Assembly: GCA_049585795.1 (NCBI GenBank)
Contig: JBAVAQ010000012.1
Coordinates: 62,001 to 126,000 of the forward strand
From: JABDBE01 sp049585795
GTDB lineage: Bacteria; Acidobacteriota; Terriglobia; Terriglobales; Acidobacteriaceae
Length of the DNA stretch: 64,000 nt
Direction of reading: 5' to 3'
Positions 1-7,911 of this stretch are shown one piece after another. The notes under the pieces are model-generated. The model had not been told where the DNA came from. It was given only the letters and a program-made list of their open reading frames with translations, and made no database searches. The translations under genes and the position numbers were made by a program. Each line of letters begins with the position of its first letter. Position 1 is the stretch's first letter.

Positions 1-1131
1 GAACTCGGCGCACGCATGCAGCAGATTCTCGCCAGCATACCTGCGACCAGTTCGGTATTCGCAGAGCGAGTGTCGCAAGGGTTTTACCTGAACGTGGAAG
101 TGAACCGACCCGAAGCTGCACGATACGGGCTAACCGTGGGAGACGTGCAGCGGGTCATTACCTCAGCCATCGGCGGCTCAAATATCGCTCAAAATATCGA
201 GGGCCGCCAGCGATTTCCGATCAATGTCCGCTACGAGCGCGATTTCCGCGACAATCCCGAAGCCTTAGGCCGCGCTCTCGTGGGTACGCCCTCAGGAGCG
301 CAGATCCCCATCAGTGAAATAGCGCGCCTTTCTTTTTCGCGGGGGCCGGCAATGATTCGCGATGAAGACGGAGCGCTCACCGGCTACGTCTATCTTGATC
401 TGAAAACGAAAGACTACGGCGGATTCGTTAATCAAGCCGACAAGCTGTTGAGGAGCAAGCTGGATCTACCCGCGGGCTACACCTATCGCTGGGCGGGCGA
501 GTATGAGTTCGAACTGCGCGCCAAAGAGCGGCTGAAAATTATCCTGCCGATCGTGTTCTTCGTCATCTTTCTGTTGCTCTATACGGTCTTCAAGTCCGCA
601 GCCGAGGCCGCAGTGCTGATCTTTCCGACCGTCTATGCCATGTCTGGTGGACTCATCCTGCAATGGGTACTGGGCTACAACTTCAGCGTCGCTGTGTGGG
701 TGGGATACATCGCGCTGTTTGGAATCGCAGTCGAAACCGGCGTGGTGATGGTGGTTTACTTGCACGAGGCGCTTCAGCACCGGCTCGCTACGGGAAGACC
801 TATGACCGACGGTGACGTGGAGCAGGCTACGATCGAAGGAGCAGTTCAGCGGTTGCGTCCGAAGCTGATGACGGTCACTGCGGTGATTTTGAGTCTTGCG
901 CCGATTTTGTGGGAGTCGGGCATCGGATCGGATGTCATGAAGCCGATTGCCGCACCGATCGTGGGCGGGATGATCACATCGACCATTCACGTGTTGATCC
1001 TCGTCCCAGTCTTTTTCTTCTTGATGAAGCGCCGTGCATTGCGGCATGGCACGTTGACAAAACCAAGGCAACCTAGCAAACCTGAACAAAATAGCGAGTG
1101 GGGCGAAGCTCAAAAGGGTGGGATGAGCTAG
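1..1131 (+). CDS. HME-RND heavy-metal efflux pump (CusA/CzcA type), C-terminal part
   Basis: The frame is open to the first base of the window, so the gene starts upstream and only about 376 C-terminal residues are seen of a family that normally has over 1000. The visible part holds the second periplasmic porter region followed by a block of hydrophobic segments (from about residue 185 of the visible part), with the family-typical stretch GIAVETGVVMVVYL and the conserved RPKLMTV region. Such inner-membrane pumps export Cu, Ag, Zn, Co or Cd using the proton gradient, together with a membrane-fusion protein and an outer-membrane channel. A metal-type MerR operon follows, which fits a metal-resistance role. 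The exact metal cannot be read from this part. Confidence 0.93.
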   Translation, partial: ELGARMQQILASIPATSSVFAERVSQGFYLNVEVNRPEAARYGLTVGDVQRVITSAIGGSNIAQNIEGRQRFPINVRYERDFRDNPEALGRALVGTPSGAQIPISEIARLSFSRGPAMIRDEDGALTGYVYLDLKTKDYGGFVNQADKLLRSKLDLPAGYTYRWAGEYEFELRAKERLKIILPIVFFVIFLLLYTVFKSAAEAAVLIFPTVYAMSGGLILQWVLGYNFSVAVWVGYIALFGIAVETGVVMVVYLHEALQHRLATGRPMTDGDVEQATIEGAVQRLRPKLMTVTAVILSLAPILWESGIGSDVMKPIAAPIVGGMITSTIHVLILVPVFFFLMKRRALRHGTLTKPRQPSKPEQNSEWGEAQKGGMS

Positions 1132-1161
1132 GCAGGGGGGAGAACGGTTCGACTGATGGGT

Positions 1162-1803
1162 CTAGCCACAGTGATCGCAGCAGGCCTTTCCCCGTAGGGC
1201 GTCAACTCCCTCTTTAGCGATAATGGGACTCATCACCAGCGCTGCCGCAGGGTCCGCCCACCAGAGTCCAAAACCCGCATTAAGCAATAACCCCGCCAGG
1301 AGAATGGCAGACAGGTACGCACAAAACTCAGTCTGCTTGGCATCGGCGGTCATGGCAGCACTGGCGAGATGCCATCCCACCTTGTGCTTGGCCCGAGCCA
1401 GAAAAGGCATGACGAGCAGAGAAGCGACGGCAAGCGCGATGCCAGCGAAACTCCGTTTTGAGGCTTCATGGCGGACGAGAGAGGAAAGACCCTCAAAAGA
1501 AACGTAAGCCGCGAGCCCCAAAAAACACACGCCGACCGTCCGCAATGCAAGTACTTCGCTTCGCTCTCTACGGACCTCGTCGGCGTCAAGCGACATCCGC
1601 CAAAGCAGCGCGGCGCCCGAAGTGACCTCAATGAAGCTGTCAATTCCAAACCCGACCAGCGAAATGCTTCCCGAGAGGATGCCCGCGCCGACGCCGATCA
1701 ATCCTTCGAGGCAGTTCCAGGCAATCGTAAAGTATTCCAGTCTCTCGCCGCGAAGGGCCATGGCAGGTCTCGGTTGGCTGGCCCGCTGAACAACCGGCTC
1801 CAT
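1162..1803 (-). CDS. CDF-type cation efflux protein without cytoplasmic domain
   Basis: This 213-residue membrane protein resembles the transmembrane domain of cation diffusion facilitators: several hydrophobic helices, a GFGIDSFIE motif near residue 52 in the position of the metal-site Asp, and a TADAKQTE motif near residue 152 in the second metal-binding helix. The usual C-terminal cytoplasmic metal-sensing domain of CDF proteins is absent, and the protein ends in CCDHCG, a possible metal-binding tail. It lies tail to tail with the RND pump gene and head to head with the MerR gene, so export of a divalent metal is the likely role. Related short CDF-like proteins exist, so truncation is not certain. 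Confidence 0.8.
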   Translation of the reverse strand: MEPVVQRASQPRPAMALRGERLEYFTIAWNCLEGLIGVGAGILSGSISLVGFGIDSFIEVTSGAALLWRMSLDADEVRRERSEVLALRTVGVCFLGLAAYVSFEGLSSLVRHEASKRSFAGIALAVASLLVMPFLARAKHKVGWHLASAAMTADAKQTEFCAYLSAILLAGLLLNAGFGLWWADPAAALVMSPIIAKEGVDALRGKACCDHCG

Positions 1804-1881
1804 GTTTGCATCTTACGACATGCCGCTTGCCACACGCGGGCTCTTGCCTGTGGCACCGAAAGGTGTGAACTACGTGTGGGC

Positions 1882-1913
1882 TTGACTCTGGACTGCGCTC
1901 TAGATTGTAGAAT
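1882..1913 (+). promoter_or_regulatory. MerR-type promoter/operator
   Basis: A -35 box TTGACT (1882-1887) and a -10 box TAGAAT (1908-1913) are separated by 20 bp, longer than the normal 17, as in promoters twisted open by MerR proteins. The spacer begins CTCTGGA and contains CTCTAGA, an imperfect dyad that recalls the known ZntR operator. It reads into the merR gene, implying autoregulation of the whole operon. Confidence 0.65.
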
Positions 1914-1919
1914 TCGGTT

Positions 1920-2357
1920 GTGACGCGGAATTTCCAAACGGGCAGGAGTTTGCGCATCGGAGAACTCGCCAGACGTACGGCGATGACAGTCGATGGCATC
2001 CGGTTCTACGAAAAACGCGGACTGCTTCCCAAGGCCCTGCGTACCACGGGACGCTTCCGTCTCTACACCACTCATGACCTGGAGCGCGTTCGCTTCATCC
2101 GGCAGATGCAGGCGCTCGGGTTTTCGCTGAGGGAGATCAGAGAGTTGGTTGACCTCCGCGAGCGAAGGGTGGAAGCCTGCGACGCCGTCAGAAAACTGTT
2201 ACAAGAGAAGCTCGATACCACCCGTGCTAAGGCGCGACAACTCGAAAAGCTTGAGGTTGAGCTCCTCGCAGACCTGCGAAAGTGTAATGAGGAATTGCGG
2301 CACCGGCAGCGGCACAAGCCTTGCGCTTGCCCGGTCCTGGAAGAGGCCGACAGTTGA
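1920..2357 (+). CDS. MerR-family metal-responsive regulator
   Basis: A 145-residue protein with a MerR winged-helix N-terminus (LRIGELARRTAMTVDGIRFY at about residues 11-30), a long dimerisation helix, and Cys residues in the region expected for metal binding (EACDAV near residue 83, KCNEEL near 122) plus a C-terminal CACPV tail. These features fit metal sensors of the MerR/ZntR/PbrR group. The GTG start lies only seven bases after the -10 box, so the transcript may be leaderless. A TTG at 1950 is an alternative, but its possible ribosome site is too close. It overlaps the next gene by 4 nt and probably controls this operon. Confidence 0.85.
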   Translation: MTRNFQTGRSLRIGELARRTAMTVDGIRFYEKRGLLPKALRTTGRFRLYTTHDLERVRFIRQMQALGFSLREIRELVDLRERRVEACDAVRKLLQEKLDTTRAKARQLEKLEVELLADLRKCNEELRHRQRHKPCACPVLEEADS

Positions 2358-2659
2358 AAATCGAAGTTCTTTATGTTCCTGGATGCCCGAATTATCAGCC
2401 GGCAGTGGAGGCGGTCACGAACATCTTGGTGTCGGAATCGTTGCGGACCGAAATCTGCGAGGTTCCCGTTCGCAGCGAGGCGGAAGCCATGGCATTGCGG
2501 TTCCCAGGTTCTCCCACGATTCGCGTCAACGGCGACGATGTGGAGCCGGAAACGACGATCACTCCTGGTCTAGCCTGTAGGCTGTACGAGAACGGGACAC
2601 GTGTTCCGTCCGAGGAAGCGATTCGTCGTGCTGTTTCAACTGCGAGACAGAGGAAGTAG
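2354..2659 (+). CDS. Thioredoxin-like small protein
   Basis: About 101 residues starting with LKIEVLYVPGCPNY, the beta-strand plus active-site turn of a thioredoxin fold with a single Cys in GCPN, and a cis-Pro type motif GSPTIRVNG near residue 55. Proteins of this kind are common in mercury and other metal operons of environmental bacteria and are often annotated as thioredoxin or alkylmercury-lyase-like. The TTG start at 2354 overlaps the merR stop (TTGA), implying translational coupling. The role, perhaps metal or thiol transfer, is inferred from context. Confidence 0.75.
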   Translation: MKIEVLYVPGCPNYQPAVEAVTNILVSESLRTEICEVPVRSEAEAMALRFPGSPTIRVNGDDVEPETTITPGLACRLYENGTRVPSEEAIRRAVSTARQRK

Positions 2660-2675
2660 GAACGCTGTGAGAGTG

Positions 2676-2981
2676 ATGGAACGGACGACTCCGGTAGCAG
2701 CAGTTGTGGCCGCTCTTACAACGCTCGCTTGCTGCCTGCCGTTGAGCCTTCTGGGGGCGGCGGGGTTAGCCGGCGCCATCGGCTGGACGGGATCGTATCG
2801 CGGCTGGTTTCTGGGTTTGGCCGCTGCGCTCCTGGTCATTGGTTTCGTTCAGATATACCGAGGACGCAATCAGTGCGGAAAGCGGAGCCGGGTGAGTGTC
2901 GCCTTGTATTGGATTTCAGTAGTGACCGTTCTTCTGCTTATTTTCTTTCCGCAAGTCATTGCCAGCTTACTGGCCGGTTGA
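2676..2981 (+). CDS. MerT-like membrane transport protein
   Basis: About 101 residues with three hydrophobic segments. The first contains ALTTLACCLPLSLLG, where the adjacent Cys pair matches the Hg-binding CysCys of MerT/MerC-type mercuric ion transporters, and a further Cys lies in RGRNQCGKRS between helices two and three. It follows the thioredoxin-like gene by 16 nt and sits in the MerR-led operon. A GTG at 2667 is an alternative start. The substrate could be Hg(II) or another soft metal; no merA is seen in the window. Confidence 0.75.
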   Translation: MERTTPVAAVVAALTTLACCLPLSLLGAAGLAGAIGWTGSYRGWFLGLAAALLVIGFVQIYRGRNQCGKRSRVSVALYWISVVTVLLLIFFPQVIASLLAG

Positions 2982-2989
2982 GGTAGTCA

Positions 2990-3577
2990 ATGTCACAGGG
3001 TCCAAAGAAATACGCACTGGGACTAGCCGCCGTAGCGCTGGTGGCGTTCATCGGCTGGTATTTCTGGGGTCCGGGAGGCGTACCTTCGATATCTCTCAAT
3101 CAGAGTAATGTCGACCAGTTCAGACAGGCCTTCGATGGTAGCGCGAAAGATACTCGCGTGGTGCTGCTGCTGTCCCCGACCTGACCAGTGTGTTTGCGGG
3201 GGGCCTCCGCAATCGAGGATATCTTGAAGAAGAATCCCGCAGATCGTCTCCGCGTGCTGGTGGTCTGGGAACCGATACTGCCTACGGATTGGGCTAGCCC
3301 AGGTCGTCCGGTGGAATCACGGATCAGGGATCCAAGAGTCACACAGTTCTGGGACAGGCATCATCTTGTCGCAAAGGAGTTTAGCCAGCAATTATCCGCC
3401 AGTTCCCAGCCTCATTGTTGCCGCAACGATGGAATTCTCTGGGACGTTGCTGCGCTTTATCTGCAGCCCAAGCAATGGAACAATGCATCGCCGGATTTCG
3501 TGGATGGCCCGGTTGTCAAGGCAAGCGGGGACCTTGCGAAGATGCTGCCGGGACGCGGAGAGCAACCTCATCCGTGA
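2990..3577 (+). CDS. Membrane-anchored thioredoxin-fold protein, probable selenoprotein (UxxC)
   Basis: One reading frame runs from ATG 2990 to the stop at 3577 and is interrupted only by TGA at 3182-3184 (codon 65). The residues around it read LLLSPT-TGA-PVCLRGAS, exactly the place of a thioredoxin CxxC motif, so TGA would encode Sec in a UPVC redox centre. The N-terminus has one membrane anchor (about residues 8-26) and the C-terminal part continues as a coherent thioredoxin-like domain (RLRVLVVWEPILPTDW, then FWDRHHLVA). A hairpin suitable as a bacterial SECIS lies 9 nt after the TGA. It sits 8 nt behind the MerT-like gene, in the same operon. The alternative is a Cys-to-stop pseudogene; the exact placement and the hairpin argue against that. 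Total length would be 195 residues. Confidence 0.65.
3194..3212 (+). promoter_or_regulatory. Candidate bacterial SECIS hairpin
   Basis: Perfect 6-bp stem TTGCGG/CCGCAA around a G-rich 7-nt loop (GGGGCCT), possibly extended by a G-U pair. The apical loop starts 16 nt after the TGA at 3182-3184 and its first bases are G, which agrees with the published spacing and loop rules for bacterial SECIS elements. Confidence 0.5.
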
Positions 3578-3682
3578 TCTGTGACAGGTGGGCACCTCTA
3601 ATGCCGCCGTTGCTAAGATCCTTGACGCACAAAGGGTGCTTGAGATTTGTAAAAGCGGGTTGGAGGTTTATGGAGTATGGTC

Positions 3683-4069
3683 ATGAAGTCTGACACAACA
3701 ACCAGTCGGTCGCGTGACATCCTTTCGAATCGGCTGCTGTCTTTTGCTTTGTTTTGCCTTCCCGTCATCGCGATTGTGGCGACCGGGTACTACGATGTTG
3801 GTAGAGGATGGCGAACAGCGGCTTGGGTTCTCGCGCTGAGCATAATGGGGACCGCGTGCATTGCCAATGCGGCTCGATGCGGACGGATGCACTGCTACCT
3901 CACAGGACCTTTCTTTCTGGTAATGGCGGTCGTCACTCTCCTGTACGGTATCGGCGTAGTTCCTCTTGGTGCGAATGGCTGGAACGTAATCGGTATGACC
4001 ATCCTGGTCGGCGCGATAGCTCTGAGTTACCTGCCGGAGCTGTTCTTTGGACGGTATCGGAAGGATTGA
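3683..4069 (+). CDS. Small integral membrane protein of the mer-like operon
   Basis: About 128 residues with four hydrophobic segments. A Cys/His stretch, NAARCGRMHCYLTGPFF at about residues 62-78, lies between helices and could bind metal or carry redox thiols. The second ATG (3683) is chosen because GGAG lies 7 nt upstream, whereas the ATG at 3677 is too close to it. It follows the candidate selenoprotein by about 105 nt on the same strand. The family is not firmly recognised; a link to metal or thiol handling is inferred from the neighbours. Confidence 0.65.
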   Translation: MKSDTTTSRSRDILSNRLLSFALFCLPVIAIVATGYYDVGRGWRTAAWVLALSIMGTACIANAARCGRMHCYLTGPFFLVMAVVTLLYGIGVVPLGANGWNVIGMTILVGAIALSYLPELFFGRYRKD

Positions 4070-4188
4070 GCCGGAGCGCCGATCACAGTTAAGCTCTGCC
4101 GTGACTGCGCAATAAAGGCATCAAGCAGCGGCCTCTCGGTTGGATAATCACGGTGACTTTTTCAACACTCATGGGCCGATTGCATCAT

Positions 4189-4830
4189 CTACGGCCACAA
4201 CAGGCCCGGTACATTGAAAAGAGCATGGATGATGACGGCCGGAAGGAGACTGCCGCTGCGCCGACGTAGTTCACCGGCAACAAGGCCAAGCAAGATTGCG
4301 CCGGCGATGACAGTGGGGCCACTTCCCAGGTGGATAATGCCGAACAAAGTAGCTGTGAATAAGACGGCAGGCGACAGGGAAGCCCTGAACACCAAGAACC
4401 TCGTCGTCCATCGCTGCTCCAGAAACGATTGCAGCAGCCCTCTAAAAATGACCTCTTCCTGGATCGAAGCGCCCACGCCGAAGTAAAGCCATAGCATCCA
4501 AGGAGGAAACCCCGACGTGTCAATCGGACCTTTTGATGGAAAGAGGTGACCAAGCCAGCCAACGGCGAATGCGAGGGGCAGGCCAAGCAAGGCTGCCAAT
4601 TCTACATATCGGAATTTCGGAATGCTAAAGCCGAATTCTGAAATGCCTGCAGCCCGTCGCCCCAGCGTGAATATCAAAACCAACGCTATCGCAAGGCTGA
4701 TCGCGATGATAAGAGGAACAACACCCTGCGCCGGCGGATGAATCAGCGACACCGTCACGAATGCGGGACCATAGACTGCGACGAACAGTCCGAGGGCGAT
4801 GCCTAACGCTCGTAGCCTTGGAAAGCTCAT
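4189..4830 (-). CDS. CPBP-family intramembrane metalloprotease
   Basis: A 213-residue membrane protein with the CPBP (Abi, Rce1-like) signature: QEEVIFRG near residue 123, a second His motif (IIHLG) near residue 165, and HALFN near residue 203. These Glu and His residues form the metal site of the family. About six to seven hydrophobic helices are visible. Substrates of bacterial members are mostly unknown. It is convergent with the mer-like operon and appears monocistronic. Confidence 0.88.
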   Translation of the reverse strand: MSFPRLRALGIALGLFVAVYGPAFVTVSLIHPPAQGVVPLIIAISLAIALVLIFTLGRRAAGISEFGFSIPKFRYVELAALLGLPLAFAVGWLGHLFPSKGPIDTSGFPPWMLWLYFGVGASIQEEVIFRGLLQSFLEQRWTTRFLVFRASLSPAVLFTATLFGIIHLGSGPTVIAGAILLGLVAGELRRRSGSLLPAVIIHALFNVPGLLWP

Positions 4831-5394
4831 CGACTTGCTTCAGGCAAAGAGAAGATCGCCAGCGAAACACAAACAGAGTTTTTCATTCAAATGCGCTCCT
4901 TCCGGTGCGTGGGGGGCCGCTGAGAACATTCTGCGCTCTTTGGATTTGGTATAGTAACGCAGAGCACCCGGGCACATGGCGGCAAACTTGTGCGCGAGGC
5001 AACCCGGATTTCGCCTTCATTGGTGAACGGTGGGTCCGACGATTCTCGGCGTAATTGTCGGCAACCAGGAAACGATCCCAACGGCCCGTGACTTCTCCCA
5101 ATCGGCACTGAACTCGGATACCTGTTGTGACCTCGCGATTTCACCAGCAATGGTGCCGGTCATGAATTTGGAATGAGCTGATTCTCCTCCAAAACGAAAA
5201 CGCCCCAGACTCCAATCTAAGTCTTGGGACATTCGTCGAACAGCCCTCCCCGAAGTCTGCTCACAACAACCCTAACCCCTCGCCGTGTGTGAATGGCCTC
5301 GATGGTCTACTGTGGAAACCTTTCAGCTCAAATGGGGCTGTGAGCGTAACCCATCTCTTAGGCTCCACGGCAACTGTTAATCTGAATGTAGTAA
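4831..5394. other. Intergenic region, no gene seen
   Basis: No reading frame here has convincing codon use, a ribosome site or a recognisable motif. It separates the divergent CPBP protease and SagB-type genes and may hold their promoters, but no clear promoter or dyad was found. Confidence 0.5.
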
Positions 5395-6942
5395 ATGATG
5401 AAGAACCGTGACATCCAGGTGGCTTGGAAGTATCACGATGGCACGAAGCACTCCTATTGGAGTATTCGTAACAATCCTCACGTCCTGGACTGGGCGAATC
5501 GTCCGCAGCCTTTCAAAATCTATCCGAAGATAAAGCCCCTTCCACTGCCGCGGGACGTGCCGCAGACAGGGGTGGCCGCGCTCTCCGCGATCTCAGAACC
5601 AGTGCCCTCATCGCGGGCCGATTCGGTCCCTGACCTTCAGGATCTGGCGCGCATACTCTATTTCTCGGCGGGGATTACCAAACAGCGCACCCATCCAGGC
5701 GGAGAAATCTACTTTCGCGCCGCAGCCTGCACCGGAGCCCTCTACGAGATCGAGGTGTACGTTGTGACTGGCGATCTCGCAGGCCTGGATGCCGGCGTGT
5801 GTCACTTCAATCCGGCGGATGTATCGCTACGGCTTCTGCGAAAAGGTGATTTTCGCAGAAACCTGGCTCAGGCGACGGCGATGGAACCCGCGGTGGCTCA
5901 CGCGCCCGCGATCATCATCTGCACCGGAACATACTGGCGGAACGCCTGGAAGTATCAGGCGCGTACCTATCGCCATTTCGGTTGGGACAACGGCACCTTG
6001 CTGGCGAATATGCTGGCCGTTTCTGCGGCTTCGGGGCTGCCGGCCGAGATCGTGCTCGGGTTCGTGGACGCCGAAGTGAACCGCGTCCTTGATCTTGATA
6101 CGCGGCGTGAGGTTTCCTTGTGCCTCGTACCGATCGGGCGCACATCGGAGAGTTCGCTGCCAGCCCTGAGAGAATCTCCGGCGCTCGGCCTGGAGACGAT
6201 CCCGCTTTCGGAGCGTGAGGTCGCATATCCCGCCATGCTTGAGATGCACGATGCGTCTTCGCTTCAGTCCGAAGAGGAAGTGGCTCAGTGGCGGGGGAAG
6301 CAACAGCTCTTCCCATCTTCAGTTCCGGCAGGCGAGGCAGTTCGCTTCCAGCGACTGCCGGAAGAAGAACAGCCGAAGGACACGATCGAGCACGTGATCC
6401 TGCGCCGCGGCTCTACCCGAACGTTTGATAAGAACGCATCCATCACGCTGGCACAACTCTCCACCATTTTCGATTGCGCCACGCGCGGTCTTCCGGCCGA
6501 CTTCCTTGAGCCCCCCGGCGCGCAGCTCAACGATCTTTACCTGATCGTGCATGCGGTACAGGGGCTCAAGCCGGGTGCTTACTTCTTCCGGCGTGAGCAG
6601 AACACCCTGGAGCTCTTGAAGGCAGGGGAATTCCGCGCCGAGGCCCACCATCTTGGACTGGAGCAGGAGCTGCCGGCGGACGCCTGTGTGGACATCTTCT
6701 TTCTCGCTGATTTGAAACGCATCCTGGAAGGATACGGGAACCGCGGCTACCGGGCCGTCCAACTGGAGGCGGGCGCAATTGGCGGGAGGATGTACCTAGG
6801 TGCGTATGCCCAGCGCCTGGGTGCGACCGGGCTAACCTTCTTCGATGATGACGTGATTAACTTCTTTTCGCCGCACGCGAAAGGCAAGAGTGCCATCCTT
6901 CTTCTCGCGCTTGGCAAGCCGCTGAAACGCAAACCAGAGTAG
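5395..6942 (+). CDS. SagB/ThcOx-type dehydrogenase, two tandem nitroreductase-like domains
   Basis: A 515-residue protein with two FMN-nitroreductase-like halves. The first begins near residue 75 (LARILYFSAGITKQR) and the second near residue 330 (RRGSTRTFDKNASITLAQLSTI), with a typical end AGAIGGRMYLGAYAQRLGATGLTFFDDDV. SagB/ThcOx enzymes oxidise azolines to azoles in ribosomal peptide maturation, but many environmental double-domain relatives stand alone, and no cyclodehydratase or precursor peptide is visible here. The N-terminus (KYHDGTKHSYWSIR) matches stand-alone members. The true substrate is unknown. An adjacent ATG at 5398 is equally possible. Confidence 0.85.
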   Translation: MMKNRDIQVAWKYHDGTKHSYWSIRNNPHVLDWANRPQPFKIYPKIKPLPLPRDVPQTGVAALSAISEPVPSSRADSVPDLQDLARILYFSAGITKQRTHPGGEIYFRAAACTGALYEIEVYVVTGDLAGLDAGVCHFNPADVSLRLLRKGDFRRNLAQATAMEPAVAHAPAIIICTGTYWRNAWKYQARTYRHFGWDNGTLLANMLAVSAASGLPAEIVLGFVDAEVNRVLDLDTRREVSLCLVPIGRTSESSLPALRESPALGLETIPLSEREVAYPAMLEMHDASSLQSEEEVAQWRGKQQLFPSSVPAGEAVRFQRLPEEEQPKDTIEHVILRRGSTRTFDKNASITLAQLSTIFDCATRGLPADFLEPPGAQLNDLYLIVHAVQGLKPGAYFFRREQNTLELLKAGEFRAEAHHLGLEQELPADACVDIFFLADLKRILEGYGNRGYRAVQLEAGAIGGRMYLGAYAQRLGATGLTFFDDDVINFFSPHAKGKSAILLLALGKPLKRKPE

Positions 6943-7072
6943 GGGCCTGTCGAGAAGTTCGAAATCAGTGAACGGAGTCGGTTGAAGTCTTGGCCTGCCA
7001 TTTGACGGTAAGTTGGAATCAAATGGGAGCCGGCAGTCGAGCCAACTCCCATTTCTCTCGCTAGCTAAGCGT

Positions 7073-7573
7073 TTACGCGGCCTTGGCGTGAACCTTGGCT
7101 TCCAGGCTCTTCTCGCTGCCAACATTCACCTTGATCTGCTTGGGCTTGGCTTCGGCCTTCTTGGCAAGGTTAATCTTCAGCACGCCCTTGTCGTAGAGGG
7201 CGCTCACCTGCGCGAGATCCACGGAACTGGGCAGCGTGAACGACCGTGTGAACTCTCCGTACTGCCGCTCGACGCGACGGAAGTTCTCCTCTTTCTCTTC
7301 CTTCTCGATCTTGCGCTCGCCATGGATGGTGAGGGTGGTGTTCTCGATGCGGACATCAATGTCTTTTTCGTCGATGCCCGGGACTTCCATCTTCAGAGTA
7401 ATGTTGTGCTCGTCTTCGTAGATGTCCACCGGAGGTGCGTAGCTGGTGGTCGTTAACGCCTCTTCCGGGCCCTCGGGGCTATACGACTCACGGAAAAGAC
7501 GGTTCAGGCGGTTCATGCGGTCTTGCTGGGTGGAAAACTCACGGAAAGGTTCCCAACGGGTCAATAGGGTCAT
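7073..7573 (-). CDS. Hsp20/alpha-crystallin small heat-shock protein
   Basis: A 166-residue cytoplasmic chaperone with a complete alpha-crystallin domain (about residues 48-145): PPVDIYEDEHNITLKMEVPG at the start, the GERK turn, and GVLKINLAKK with the I/L-x-I/L-like tail. It holds unfolded proteins for refolding by ATP-dependent chaperones. The start ATG is preceded by a strong AAGGAGG at 8-10 nt. The gene is led by a promoter and 5' UTR element that recurs twice more in the window. Confidence 0.95.
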   Translation of the reverse strand: MTLLTRWEPFREFSTQQDRMNRLNRLFRESYSPEGPEEALTTTSYAPPVDIYEDEHNITLKMEVPGIDEKDIDVRIENTTLTIHGERKIEKEEKEENFRRVERQYGEFTRSFTLPSSVDLAQVSALYDKGVLKINLAKKAEAKPKQIKVNVGSEKSLEAKVHAKAA

Positions 7574-7597
7574 AACGTAGTTCCTCCTTGGAGAAAT

Positions 7598-7747
7598 CTA
7601 AGGGGAGAAAGCTTCAGATGGGCTGACTTAGTTCAGGGGACCTGAAAGAGTAAGAAGAGGTAGCTTGCTCAATTTCAAGGCTAGGCTTCTGCGCTTCCGT
7701 TGTCAAACTGCGGCTCGGATCGGCAGCCTCGCACCGGTCGCGGGTCA
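7598..7747 (-). promoter_or_regulatory. Repeated promoter/5' UTR element, copy A (upstream of hsp20)
   Basis: Read on the minus strand: -35 TTGACA (7701-7706), 17-bp spacer, -10 TAGCCT (7678-7683), then a transcribed leader with the conserved block CTTTCAGGTCCCCTGAACT and CAGCCCATCTGAAG at 7612-7650. The block can form two small hairpins (TTCAG/CTGAA and TCAG/CTGA). The whole 150 bp is nearly identical to copy B at 9645-9787, and the leader block recurs in copy C at 10597-10654. Confidence 0.7.
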
Positions 7748-7860
7748 GTTTTTTCATGAACAGGTTCAGAACGTTAGGCTTCGTTGACTATGGCGAGACC
7801 GGGTTGCAAGTTCATAGTTCACTTCTGAATATCGTTCTCCACGACTAGCCTGCACGCCGC

Positions 7861-7881
7861 AATCCCAAAGCACAGCTCAAA
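7861..7881. repeat. 21-bp direct repeat, copy 1
   Basis: A 21-bp stretch containing CCCAAAGCACAGCTC is identical to 9380-9400. Here it lies just downstream of the Crp-like gene end. Confidence 0.6.
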
Positions 7882-7911
7882 TTAAAACAGGGGAAGTCTT
7901 CACTCGGGAGC

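Noticed and set aside
466..1113. 215-codon frame on the minus strand inside the RND pump gene
   Set aside because: Shadow of the plus-strand gene, with His/Arg-rich composition and no motif.
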